64,000 nucleotides of DNA from Kocuria rosea subsp. polaris (GTDB lineage Bacteria; Actinomycetota; Actinomycetes; Actinomycetales; Micrococcaceae): the NCBI GenBank assembly GCA_023896275.1, contig MLDA01000005.1:62001-126000 (forward strand). The letters run 5' to 3'. This document shows positions 16,155-27,000 of this stretch, piece by piece. Position 1 is the stretch's first letter. The number at the start of each line of letters is the position of its first letter. Under the pieces are notes generated by a model. That model worked only from the letters and a program-made list of their open reading frames with translations, had not been told where the DNA came from and ran no database searches. Made by a program: the position numbers and the translations under genes.

Positions 16155-16775
16155 ATGACCACCGAATCCCAGAACACCGCCCCTGACGCCTTCGACCTCG
16201 ACGCGTGGATGCACGACGCGAAGCTCGCCGAGCGGTCTGCGATCATCTACCAGCGCCCCGATGTGTTCGGCGAGCTGACGGAGTTGCAGCGCGAGATCGA
16301 GGATCTGGAGGCCGCGCTGAAGCTTGCGGCTGACGAGCCGACACAGTCCGAAAGCCGGGCGCTGTCGGCTGCGCGTGACCGGTACTCGGAGCTGCTCGAC
16401 GCATTCACCGCGTCGCAGCTGACCGTGTATTTGCGGGCGCTCCCGGACGCAACGATTCGTGACATGCGGATCGCGCACGACGCTCGCTGGCAGAAGAGTG
16501 TGGAGAAGGACCCGAAGCTGCGCCAGGCGGCGAACACGGAGTTCGGGTACGAGCTGCTGGCCGCGTCGATCTTCGCAGTTAAGCCCGCCGGCGGTGAGCA
16601 GGTCCTGGCCGCCTTCGACCTCGAGTCGATCAAACGTCTCGACGCGGCGATCGGCGGAGCGCAGACGAAGGCCCTTGTCGAGGAACGGCAGAAGGTCCAG
16701 CTCGAGGCGCCGGAGGTGACCGCGGATTTTTTGCGCGGTGCCTCTGGTATCAGCAGGGCCGATACCAGCGACTGA
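16155..16775 (+). CDS. Tail assembly chaperone, short form (gpG-like)
   Basis: ATG 16155 is chosen over ATG 16143 because GGAG (16145-16148) is correctly spaced. The 206-residue product is helical and acidic (FDLDAWMHDAKLAERSAIIY; ELTELQREIEDLEAALKLA). It ends in the 0 frame at 16775. Between major tail and tape measure genes this is the expected tail chaperone, which binds the tape measure protein during tail assembly. A slippery run near codon 192 lets some ribosomes make a longer form. Confidence 0.88.
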   Translation: MTTESQNTAPDAFDLDAWMHDAKLAERSAIIYQRPDVFGELTELQREIEDLEAALKLAADEPTQSESRALSAARDRYSELLDAFTASQLTVYLRALPDATIRDMRIAHDARWQKSVEKDPKLRQAANTEFGYELLAASIFAVKPAGGEQVLAAFDLESIKRLDAAIGGAQTKALVEERQKVQLEAPEVTADFLRGASGISRADTSD

Positions 16776-17137
16776 TCCAGGTCCTCGAGACCGCACAGGC
16801 ATATCAGAGGCCGCCGAGCACATGGCTCGGCGGCCTCGATGGCGCCTGGGGCGGGAAGGATCTGGTCCTGACGCTCGCGTACACGATCTACCGCGACGGG
16901 CTGTGCGGTTGCGGGAAGCCGATCAGCATCGCCCATCACGCGATCGCCGACGGCGAGTACGAGGTCAAGCGGGCGCAGTGTCATGCGTGTGCGGCTGTGG
17001 AGCAGGACCGCCAGGACCAGAACCGGGCGCAGATACCGGGCGAGAAGATCTATTCGGTCTTGCGTGTGGGGGCGCCGCTACCGACGTTCGAGAGCCGCGA
17101 GAACGCGCTGGCCGAAGCCGATGGCCAGCAGAACTAG
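16155..17137 (+). CDS. Tail assembly chaperone, frameshifted long form (gpGT-like)
   Basis: At T-TTT-TTG (16727-16733) a -1 slip moves ribosomes to a frame that stays open to TAG 17135-17137, adding 134 residues. The extension starts ARCLWYQQGRYQRLIQ and includes the LGGLDGAWGGKDLVL block, then CGCGKP and CHAC, a possible zinc pair, and ends AEADGQQN. Its position, slippery sequence and open frame match the conserved G/GT frameshift of long-tailed phages. The extension has no start codon of its own and is missed by ATG-based gene finding. Its 3' end overlaps the minus-strand gene by 60 bases. Confidence 0.87.
16727..16733 (+). promoter_or_regulatory. Programmed -1 frameshift slippery site
   Basis: TTTTTTG read as T-TTT-TTG in the 0 frame allows both tRNAs to re-pair after a one-base back step. 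It is an unusual run of six T in GC-rich DNA. Confidence 0.85.
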
Positions 17138-17296
17138 GCCGATGAGGATGATCCAGAACGTTGGCTCTCCGCCCTGGCTGGACGCGATGAACGCGATGAT
17201 CACGCCGATCACGGCGACGATCACGCCCGTATTGATGAGCGCGGTTCCCGCCTTGCGCCTCGGCTGGTCCATGGCTTCTTCCCCCTGATTAGTCAT
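17078..17296 (-). CDS. Reverse-strand small two-helix membrane protein (possible moron)
   Basis: The 72-residue product has two strong hydrophobic segments, TALINTGVIVAVIGVIIAFI and FWIILIGLVLLAIGFG, and a basic N-terminal stretch (DQPRRKAG). An internal ATG at 17272 has a better ribosome site (GGGGGAAG) than the first ATG at 17296, so the protein may be 64 residues. It is the only minus-strand gene inside the virion block, so it is probably transcribed separately, perhaps in the lysogen. Small membrane proteins in such positions may exclude other phages, but this is only an inference. Its 3' end overlaps the chaperone extension. Confidence 0.6.
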   Translation of the reverse strand: MTNQGEEAMDQPRRKAGTALINTGVIVAVIGVIIAFIASSQGGEPTFWIILIGLVLLAIGFGQRVLAALERR

Positions 17297-17337
17297 GCGG
17301 TCAGTTTCTCATGCTCACCCGCAGCGAAGGAGGTCTC

Positions 17338-20253
17338 GTGTCTGATCGTCGCGTAAAGCTCATCCTCGAGGCACAGGTCGACCGGTACAAGGCGGCGATG
17401 TCCGCTGCGGCCCGCTCCACTGAGGAGCTGGAGAAGGCCGCGAAGGAGACGGACAGCTCTGTCGCGAAGCGGACGAAGGCGCTGCGTGACCTGTCGCCGA
17501 TGCTGATCGGAGTGGGGACAGCAACGCTGGCGGGCCTCGGCGCGTCGACTAAGGCCGCGATGGATTGGGAGTCCGCGTGGACCGGCGTCATGAAGACGGT
17601 GGACGGGACACCGGCGCAGCTCTCCGCCGTCGAGGACGGTCTGCGCGGGCTGGCTCGCGAGTTGCCGGCGTCGCACACGGAGATCGCCGCCGTCGCCGAG
17701 GCGGCCGGACAGCTCGGCGTCGCGACACCGGACGTTGTCGACTTCACCCGGACGATGATCAACTTGGGCGAGTCGACGAACCTATCGGCCGAGGAGGCCG
17801 CGACGACGCTCGCTCGCTTCGCGAACGTCATGGGCACGTCGACGTCGGAGATGGAGAATCTCGGCGCCGCGATCGTTGGGCTCGGTAACAGCTATGCGAC
17901 AACCGAGTCGGAGATCGCGTCGCTGGGGCAGCGCCTCTCCGGTGCCGGCCGTCAGGTTGGCCTCTCGGAGGGCGAGGTCCTCGGCCTGGCCGCGGCCATG
18001 TCATCGGTGGGCATCGAGGCCGAGGCTGGCGGCACGGCCATGTCGATGACCATGAAGCGTATCCAGAACGCTGTCTCAGAGGGCGGCGACTCCCTGGATC
18101 TCTTTGCTCAGACCTCGGGCATGTCGTCGGCCGAGTTCCAGCAGGCGTGGCGCGACGACGCGGGTGGCGCTCTGGCCCTCTTCGTCGAGGGGCTCGGCGC
18201 GGCCGACGCCGAGGGGCGCAACGTGAATGGCGTCTTGACCGAGCTCGGAATCACGGGCCAGCGCGAAGCGGACTCCCTGCTGCGGCTCTCGGCGGAGGCC
18301 GAGCGCATGGGCGAGGCGATGCGTACCGGCGCCGAGGAATTCGACAAGGGATCGGCCCTCGTTGAGGAGGCCCAGAAGCGCTACGAGACCGCCGAGTCGC
18401 GGATCAAGATCGCTTGGAACACGATCAAGGACGCGGCGATCGACGCCGGAGCCGTCATCCTCCCGGCAGTGGCCGGGATGGCCGACGCGGTCGCCGGCCT
18501 CGTCGGCTGGTTCGCCGATCTACCCGCACCCGTACGCAACAGCATGCTCATCCTCGGCGGGCTCGCCGGAGTGGGCATCGGAGCGGTCGGAATGTTCGTG
18601 AAGTTCGCCCCAGTCGTGCGCGATACACACAAGGCACTGAAGGTGCTCGTACCCGCGCTAAACAACACCTCCGGAAGCCTGGGCAAGATTGGCAAGGCCG
18701 GTGCCGCTGTCGGCGTCATCGCCGGGCTCGGCTTCGCCGCCGCGAAGCTCGCCGAGAAGTCCTACACCAAGGACATCCCCGAAGGAACCGGCCACATCGC
18801 CGACGCGCTCGCCGAGGTCGCAGCCAACGGCCCCGGAGCCACCAGGGCACTGGAGGGCGCGTTCGAGTCCATGCGCGGCATGGGTGGAGCTAGCGACGAT
18901 ATCGACGGACTGCAGACCAGCATCGACATCCTCTTCGGCGACAACACCACAGCGAAGATGGAACGCTGGGCACAGGGAGGCATCACCGCCGTAACCGGCA
19001 TCAAAGGCTCCGTCGCGCTCGCCGAGGACGCCTTCGTCGGACTCGACACCGAGATCGCCGCCATGGTGCAGTCCGGAAACCTCGAGGGTGCCGAAGCCGC
19101 GATGGATGCCATCGCCAAGAAGCTGCACGACTCGGGCGTCTCCGCTGAAGACGCAGCCGTCCTGTTCCCGCAGTACGCCGACGCCCTGCACCGGGTAGAA
19201 GCCGAATCGAAGAACGCCGCCGCCGGCTCCGACGTCCTCGGCGACGCACTCGAAGAGGTCGGCGTCAGCGCCGACGGCGTCGTCGACTCCATGGCGACAT
19301 TCCTCGAGCAGCTCTTTGAGGCCGGCATCCTCACCCGGACAACACGCGACGCGCAAGCCTCCTTCGAGGAGTCCATCGACTCCGTCGACGAAGCCGTCAA
19401 AACGGTCACGGAGTCCGAAGGCAAGATGGGCGCAATGCTCAACAAGAACAAGACCGACTTCGATCTCACCACCGAAGCCGGACGCCTGGCCAACGGCACC
19501 TTCCACGACATCGCCAACGCCGGAAACACCCTCACCACCGCGCTCGCCGAGAACGGAGCGGAGCAGAGCGAGGTGCAGGCGTCGCTGCGGAGCACGTACG
19601 ACAGTCTGATTGAGGCCGGTCGGGGGATGGGGCTGACGAAAAAGGATGCTGAGGCCCTGACTCGCGAAGTCCTGGGTATCCCGGATGACGCGGACATCGA
19701 CTCGTGGATGGATCACGAGGCGAAGAGGACCGCTGAGGCTACGAGCGCGGCGGTTGACGCGCTCGATGGGCGCAACGCCACGGTCACGACGACGCAACGG
19801 CACGTGCGCACCTACGAGACGCATGGGACCCCGTTCCGTGCGGCGCCGGCCACGAGCGTTGGGGATCTCATCGGGCCGGGCTTTTACAAGACGAAGAAGG
19901 CGGCCGGCGGATCCGTGGTGGGGCCGGGCACGGAGACCTCGGACAGCATTCCGGCGATGCTCTCGAACGGGGAGTACGTGCTCACGGCGGCGGACGTGCG
20001 GGCGATGGGTGGGCCGCGTGCGGTCGACACGATGCGGACCGGCCTCCATGGGGGCGCCCCGTCGGCAGTGGGAATGCTGCCAGGCGGTGGTCGTGGTGCA
20101 CCGATCGTCTCGGGCCGTGACATGGTCTCGGCCGCGAACCAGGGGCCGCGGATCACGGTCAACTACTACGTCTCGAATCCTGTGGCCGAGCCTGCGTCCA
20201 AGACGACGGAGAACGCGAGTAGCCACCTGACGGCTTCTCTGGGAGGGATCTGA
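17338..20253 (+). CDS. Tape measure protein (TP901 core family)
   Basis: GTG 17338 has AAGGAGG (17327-17333) upstream; an earlier in-frame ATG (17311) does not. The 971-residue product has an N-terminal helix (EAQVDRYKAAMSAAARSTEE), a TP901 core (about residues 65-250, MDWESAWTGVMKTVDGTPAQ and GQLGVATPDVVDFTRTMINL), hydrophobic segments near residues 380-430, long helices, and the C-terminal block SIPAMLSNGEYVLTAADVRA. It sets tail length and helps DNA entry. It is the longest plus-strand gene apart from the fibre gene. Confidence 0.93.
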   Translation: MSDRRVKLILEAQVDRYKAAMSAAARSTEELEKAAKETDSSVAKRTKALRDLSPMLIGVGTATLAGLGASTKAAMDWESAWTGVMKTVDGTPAQLSAVEDGLRGLARELPASHTEIAAVAEAAGQLGVATPDVVDFTRTMINLGESTNLSAEEAATTLARFANVMGTSTSEMENLGAAIVGLGNSYATTESEIASLGQRLSGAGRQVGLSEGEVLGLAAAMSSVGIEAEAGGTAMSMTMKRIQNAVSEGGDSLDLFAQTSGMSSAEFQQAWRDDAGGALALFVEGLGAADAEGRNVNGVLTELGITGQREADSLLRLSAEAERMGEAMRTGAEEFDKGSALVEEAQKRYETAESRIKIAWNTIKDAAIDAGAVILPAVAGMADAVAGLVGWFADLPAPVRNSMLILGGLAGVGIGAVGMFVKFAPVVRDTHKALKVLVPALNNTSGSLGKIGKAGAAVGVIAGLGFAAAKLAEKSYTKDIPEGTGHIADALAEVAANGPGATRALEGAFESMRGMGGASDDIDGLQTSIDILFGDNTTAKMERWAQGGITAVTGIKGSVALAEDAFVGLDTEIAAMVQSGNLEGAEAAMDAIAKKLHDSGVSAEDAAVLFPQYADALHRVEAESKNAAAGSDVLGDALEEVGVSADGVVDSMATFLEQLFEAGILTRTTRDAQASFEESIDSVDEAVKTVTESEGKMGAMLNKNKTDFDLTTEAGRLANGTFHDIANAGNTLTTALAENGAEQSEVQASLRSTYDSLIEAGRGMGLTKKDAEALTREVLGIPDDADIDSWMDHEAKRTAEATSAAVDALDGRNATVTTTQRHVRTYETHGTPFRAAPATSVGDLIGPGFYKTKKAAGGSVVGPGTETSDSIPAMLSNGEYVLTAADVRAMGGPRAVDTMRTGLHGGAPSAVGMLPGGGRGAPIVSGRDMVSAANQGPRITVNYYVSNPVAEPASKTTENASSHLTASLGGI

Positions 20254-21089
20254 TGTACAGCCTTGATGGGGTCCCGCTGATGGATCCTGAAGGACGGTGG
20301 TATCTGCACGCCCGAACCGGGGTGCGGATCTTACCGGCCCGGCGGGTGACGGGCGCTGTCATTCCTGGCCGCGACGGCCGGATGGCCTCGCTCGGATCGG
20401 CGTTCGAGCCGGGCATGGTGTCGCTGACGCTGTCGGTGCTGCAGTCGACGCACGCGGCGATGATGCAGGGCGTCGAGCAGCTCTACGGGCTGCTCGCCCA
20501 ACGCCACCGGCTCCTGTCGCTTGTGCACGACTACGGCGATGGTCAGCAGCGCGTGGCCATGGTCGAGATCCTCTCGAGCTCGGATCCAGAGAAGCTCCTC
20601 GACGATTTCTGCCGTGTGGACGTTCAGTGCTCGGTGCCAGGGGCGTTCTGGCGTGATCTGGCGACTGCGGATTCGACGATCCCAGTTCCGGACGGTGCAT
20701 CCACGGAGCAGGCGTCCGGTCTCGACGGGTCGACCGCGCCGGTGGCAGATGCGCTGCTGCGCTTCCGCGGCGAGTTCTCACAGGTGACCGTGACAGACGT
20801 CGTCTCCGGCGACGCGATCACGGTCGCCCGGAACGTCGCCGAGTCCGAATACCTGGTCGTGGATCTCGCGGCGTGGACCGCGCGCCTGCACACCACGGAC
20901 TCATGGTCCACAACAGCCGGATCGAACGTCATCAACTCGGTGGAGTCCAACCGCGGCCGCGGCCCGATGCTGTCCCTCAACCCGGACTTCGAGACCGGCG
21001 CGGGGCGTGTCCGAATCCATATCGAGGGAATCATCAACACCGCTACAGCGCCGACCGTAGAGGTCCGCGCCAAGCGCGCATTCATCTAG
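20253..21089 (+). CDS. Distal tail / minor tail protein
   Basis: Starts at the last base of the tape measure stop. The 278-residue product opens MYSLDGVPLMDPEGRWYLHA and has the beta-rich Dit-type N-domain (ITGAV-like RVTGAVIPGRDG; SLTLSVLQSTHAAMMQGVEQ) followed by a second beta domain ending VRIHIEGIINTATAPTVEVR. Gene order after the tape measure supports a baseplate hub protein. Its residue-level identity to any named family was not established. Confidence 0.82.
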   Translation: MYSLDGVPLMDPEGRWYLHARTGVRILPARRVTGAVIPGRDGRMASLGSAFEPGMVSLTLSVLQSTHAAMMQGVEQLYGLLAQRHRLLSLVHDYGDGQQRVAMVEILSSSDPEKLLDDFCRVDVQCSVPGAFWRDLATADSTIPVPDGASTEQASGLDGSTAPVADALLRFRGEFSQVTVTDVVSGDAITVARNVAESEYLVVDLAAWTARLHTTDSWSTTAGSNVINSVESNRGRGPMLSLNPDFETGAGRVRIHIEGIINTATAPTVEVRAKRAFI

Positions 21090-21099
21090 GAGGCCCCTC

Positions 21100-24000
21100 T
21101 TGCAGACCCGTCTTGTGTCCTACGCTCCGCTCGGTGCCCGTCAGGGCGTCCTGCCGGACGCGCTCGAGTCATCGCTGGTGACGCCGCTCGGCGAGCTGCC
21201 GACGGTGCAGGTGCACTATCACCGGGCCGGCGTGAACGCGCTCAGGCTGGACGGTCTGACGGAGCTGGGATTCGAGTTCTGGGACGGGTCCGCGTGGGTG
21301 GAGCCGCCGTCGTGCCGGTTCCTGTCGATGTCCGGCGGGTTCGACCACCTCGAAGACACTCCGACCCGCAAGTATGCCTTCGTCGGCGTCGGGTGGATGC
21401 TGCGGCGGGCGAAAGTGTGGGAAGTCGGTGCGCTGCCGGTCGACGCCGACGGCAAGGTCCAGTTCCTCTCGGCGACGGCGGGCACGATCATGGCCACGCT
21501 CATCCAGAACGCACAGGCGCGCGGGTGGGGTGCCGGACTCTCGATCGACTTCAACGCGAACCTCGACTCGGACGGACAGGCGTGGACGAAGATCATCACG
21601 ATCGCCTACGACCTCGAGCTCGACCTCGAAGCGATCCTGAACAACCTGTACCAGCAGGGCGTGTGTGACTACCGGTGGGAAGGCCGCACTCTCCGGATCT
21701 TCAACCCGGACACGGCCATGGGCCGCGACCTGACCACGGGCGCGTCACCGCTGCGGCTGGTCGTCGCCGACGGGCAGACCGCGGCGCCGGAGGACTGGAC
21801 CAACGAAGACCTGCTCACTGATGCGCTCGTCATCGGTGAGGAAGGCAAGTCCTGGACGTTCGAGAACGGCGCGGCCTCACCGCTGGGCCGACTCGAGCGA
21901 GTCATCACGCAGGGCGGAGTCTCCGACGAGGGGACCGCGTCCCTGCTCGCAGATCGGGAGCTGCTCAAGGGTTCGAAGACGCGCATCAGCTACACGCGGG
22001 AGTTCGTGATCGACGGGGCCTCGGCGGTGTGGCCGCTGCGGGACTACCTGCCCGGCGACTGGGTGTCCGCCCAGCGCGGGACCGGGTTCGAGCGGCTGCG
22101 CACGCACTCGCTGTCGCTCACGGTCACCGCCGACGGCGTCAAGGGCCACGCGGTCCTCGGCGACCGGCTGGAGGATCTGCTCACGAAGCTGGCCAAGCGC
22201 ACGAAGGGCATCACCGGCGGCACCTCCGCTGGCGGGTCCGGGGCGCGTCCGGCGCCGGAAGGCCCGGACACGCGCCGACCGTCGGCCCCTGCCGGCCTGG
22301 TGGCGGCCTCGAACGCGTACCTCGACAAGGACGGCTTCGTCCAGGGCGTCGTGGCGCTGGATTGGGCGCACGATGGTCTCGCCACGACTGGGACGGCCAT
22401 CGACGTCGACCGGTATCAGGTGTACTTCCGGGAGAACGTGGTCGGCGCGGTCTGGACGCAGCTGCTCTCGGCTCAGCAGACGGAAGCCTCGTACTCGCCG
22501 CTGCCAGTCGGAACGCCGCAATTGCCGGCCGAGTTCGCATTCAAGGTCCGCGCGATCGCCGCGACCGGCTACGCCTCGGCTTTCTCGGACCAGTACGTCG
22601 CCGTCATGGAGCAGGACACGACACCGCCGCCGGCTCCGGAGTTCCGGGCCGAGGACGTGACGACTTCGCTGCGCACCGTCACGGTGACCTGGTCCGGCAA
22701 GGGCTGGGACGGGTCGGCGGTCGTGGACATGCCGCTCGACTTCAAGCAGGTCACCCTCTGGCAGGGCACCTCTGCCACGGGTCCGTGGACGCTCGTTGGC
22801 AGCACCCGCAGCGAGGGCCTGGTGCATCAGACCCGCACGATGCCGCTGGAGACCGTATGGTACTCGCTGACGGCCATCGACGGATCCGGCAACGAGTCCG
22901 AACGCTCCGACGTCTTCGACGTGACTCCAACGGCGAACGTCGACATGGGCGACTACTTCGACCACATGGACGCATCTGAAGTCCAGATCGAGAACGCCGG
23001 ACAGATCCTCTTAGCTGCCGGGCAGACGCTAGATCAGAAGCTGGCCGAAGCCGACGCCGAAATCAGCCAGTCCAAGGACCGTTTGACCGATGCTGAGTCG
23101 GAGCTGCTCGAGACGTTCGGCGGGCTCGTCGTACCTAACCATGGGTTTGAGCGCGAGGGCGACGCCGGCGTTTCGAGCGCGGCGCACTGGGAAGTGACCT
23201 CAGGTCAGGCGGCGCGGGAGGATCACCCGGAGGCTACGGGTGGCTACCTCATGCGCTTGAGCTCTCCGACGGGGAGCGATCCTCTGGCGCGAGTTCGGAC
23301 GCTGAGGTCTTCCGCAACGGCGCCCGGCACTATCTACAGCGTCGCTCTGCGAGCGAAGCGGGAGACCGCAGGGACGAACACCGGGTCTACTCTGCTTCGC
23401 GTAGGAATCAGGGTGCGCGACAGCAACGGATCGACGTGGGCAAACATCGACCAGACCATTGGCGGGGCGTCGGACTTGCCGGTTGGCACGTGGGTGACCT
23501 TGCGCGGAGAACTGACCGTTCCAAGTCTGGCCGTCGCTGACGCGCGATACGCATACTTTGATGTCGCTGGCTGGGGCGGAAGCGGTCAGATCCTCATCGA
23601 CGACGTGCGCGTGACCGACAACAGCGGGGCCATCGCGTCGGCAACCGCGGCCAACGCCGAGAAGATCGCCGAAGAGGCCATCGGCAAGGCGACGAACATC
23701 ATCGCCAACTCGGGGTTCGAACGCAATCTGGAATCGTGGGACGGCAACGTCCCCATCGAGACCGGGGCTCTTGCCTACAAGGGTGAGCGCAGCGCATTCT
23801 TCCTCAGCAGCGCAGCCTATGCGCTGAGCCACTCGTCCACGCTCATCGAAGAAGGAACCATCCTCGATTACGGAGTGTGGATCCGGCAGCCGTCGACGAC
23901 GGCAGCGCTGGGCAGGATCGCGCTCCAGCTCCAAGGCGGCGGCGGCGAAACCATTGCTGACGAGGTGGACGGGTTCGCCAACACCGGCACCGGATACAAG

Positions 24001-27000
24001 AAATACTCCAGCCGGTACACGGTCACCGCGCAGGACATCGCCGACGGGTACACCGAGGCGACGATCCGCATTGAGTGCTTCGCTGGCAACGGTCAGTTCT
24101 TCCGGGCCGATGAAGCACACCTCAAAGATGTCACCGACATCATCAACGCGCAGGAGACCGCCGACAACGCCGCCCAGGCAGCGTCCGACGCCCAGGTGGC
24201 GGCAGACGCAGCGCAGGAGTACGCCGAGAACAAGCTCGCGCAGGTCATCGCGTCCGGGCAGAACCTTGTCATCAACGGCGGGTTCGAGGCAGGCTTTGAC
24301 GGTTGGCCGAATGGCCTCGGGACAGTCGTTCTTGAGAGCGAGATAGTCCACAATGGCGCCAACTCGGCGAAGCTTGGCCCTCGCTCCGGGAACAGCTATG
24401 TAGAGAATGAGTGGCGCTCTTCCAGTCCGAGCCGGACCTATCACATTGAGGCATGGTTCCGTCGTGATGCTGGCACGACCGAGGGGCGGCGGTGCGGGTT
24501 CGTTGTGCGCCGGCTCCTCACCAGTGGGACCAACTCCGTGACGTCGACTGGGCAGGTGGATCTCTCTGAGATCCCCAGCGATGGATGGGTCAAGATATCT
24601 ACTCAGCACACCATTCCCAGCTCGGACATCGAGAAAGTCCGCTTCGGCCCTTGGGTAGAGACCGATGAAGGAATCGGCCTCTACGTCGACGACATGATCG
24701 TCATCGACATCACTGAGGCGAAGGCCGCGCTGGATGCGGCTGAGCAGGCGCTTCAGGACGCGGCCAACGCGCAGTCTGCGGCCGGTAGCGCGCAGTCAAC
24801 TGCAAACCTCGCTCTTGCCAGCGCCAACGGCAAAAACTCGGTCCACCGCGACTTGGACGCGCCCTCGGGTGTGGGATCGGTCGAGGGTGACGTGTGGTGG
24901 CAGTTCCGCGACAGCACGTGGACCGAGGTTATCGGCGAGTGGACGTGGGACGGCACCAACTGGCAGGTGCAGAAGAGGAGCCACGAGACCATCGCGTCCG
25001 TGGACATCGGCACACTGACGGTCATCGGACAGTCCACGCTTGCCGACGTCGTCGCCCAGCAGATCGCCGCGGACTCCGGCCAGTTCATGGAACTCGACGT
25101 GGGCCAGCTCCGCGCCATCACGGGAACGTTCACGGAAGCCGTGCTTCAGCAGCTCTACGCGGACATGGCCAACTTCAAGAAGCTGACCGCTGAACACGTT
25201 CTCATCGGTGCTACCAATCAGGTGGTCGACCCCGAGAATCTGGACGCTGATATTGTCGCCGCCCGCGAGGCCGGAAGTTCTCCTTGGGTGGCCATGCCGA
25301 TGACTAACCAGGATATTGGTTGGCGGAACGCGAGCAGTTCCGACAGCGTCACCAACAAGTCGCTCTGGCTGACGCCGACGGGGCTGAGCGGTAGCGGCGA
25401 CGGGGTCGAGCCGAAGCACGGGCAAATTCGCCTCCAGGAGGGCGATACGTTTCACGTCCAGATGGACGTGAACTTCTCGGGCGTGACGGCGCCGACGCAC
25501 GTCTACATGTCGTTCTTCACGCGGTACGCGGACGGGACGAGCGCCTACGTTTCGGCCCGCCTGGCGAACCCGGACGGCACACTCACGGCCAAGTCCGGGT
25601 GGGACACCATGAGCGGCAACGTGACGTTCGCCGCGAAGAGTGGGGCGAGCCCGGTTCACGCAGCGCCGCGCTTCATCATCACCAACGGCGCTGAGGGGAC
25701 GGGCTACGTCTGGGTGCGTCACCCGAAGATCAAGAGCCGCTACGGGGCCGAGGTCATCGTAGATGGCGCGATCCTCGCGCGGCACCTGACCGTCACCGAG
25801 GAAATGTGGGCGAAGATCATCAACTTCGACAAGATCAAGGGCAACCAGATCGACTCGAACTCGCTCACGTCCGACACCGGCTTCATCGGCGACCTAGAAA
25901 CGAACTTCCTCACGTCCAACCGGTTCGTAGGCAAGTCATTCGAGGGCGGCGAGTTCGTCGGCGGCGTCTTCCGGACGCCGTACACGCCGACCGGGAACCA
26001 GTGGGGCGATGACCGGTGGATCGAACTGAACGAGGACGGCCTGTTCCTGTTCATGGGATCACCCGGCGGGCAGGCAGGGCGACGGTTCATCCTCGATGCA
26101 CGCACCGGGGACATTGAGCTGATCGGCGGAAGCCTGCACGCGGGAACCATTTACGGTGCCGACATTCGGTCCGAACACGACGGCAGCGGATCCGGTGGCG
26201 TCATCATGCAGCCCGGCGGCCTGTACGGGTACGACACCGACGGCAACCGCATGTTCACGCTGGCATCCGCCAACGGGTTCGCCCTGGCGGACAAGCGCAT
26301 CGTGGTCGGCACGGTCGCCCAGAAGAAGATCATCGTCACCTCGCCCAACGACGGCTCCCGGCGGGCCGTGTGGTGGTCTGACACGTCCGACGGCTCCGTC
26401 GGCGGGTCGGAGACGGCGGGCATCTGGATCGACGATTCCACGCAGGTCTCTCAGCCGCTCGAGATGCGCGGCAAGGGCGGCGGCGGAGTGATCATCAGAC
26501 AGGGACTGAACGTCTACTCGGGTCTCGTCTCGGAAGCGCGCCTGCAGATCAAGGACACGCCGTCGACGTCGCTGGGCGCCAACGCCCACATCAGCGTCGG
26601 CGGATCGATCCCGGGCACGATCTACCTCTCGTCGTCGGCGTCCAGGTACAAGCTCGACCAGCAGGTCATGGACCTGCCGGACGAGCTCCTGGATATCCCG
26701 GTCAAGGACTGGATCGACAAGGCCCAACACGACGACTGGCAGAGCCTGGCTGACCTCGGCGTCCGCGACGAAGACCAGCAGCACGTGTTCGACGAGGCGC
26801 TGCGGCGCATCCCGGGCATGGTCGCTGAGGACGTCGAAGCCGTCGACGCCCGCTTCGCGATCTACGGGGACGACGGACAGGTCGAAGGCCTGGCGTACGA
26901 GCGTCTCGCCAACGCCCGGACCGCGGTCCTGAAACGTCAGCTCGACGAAGCACGCGCTCGCGTGTCCGACCTCGAGTCGCAGATGGCGGACGCGCTCGAA

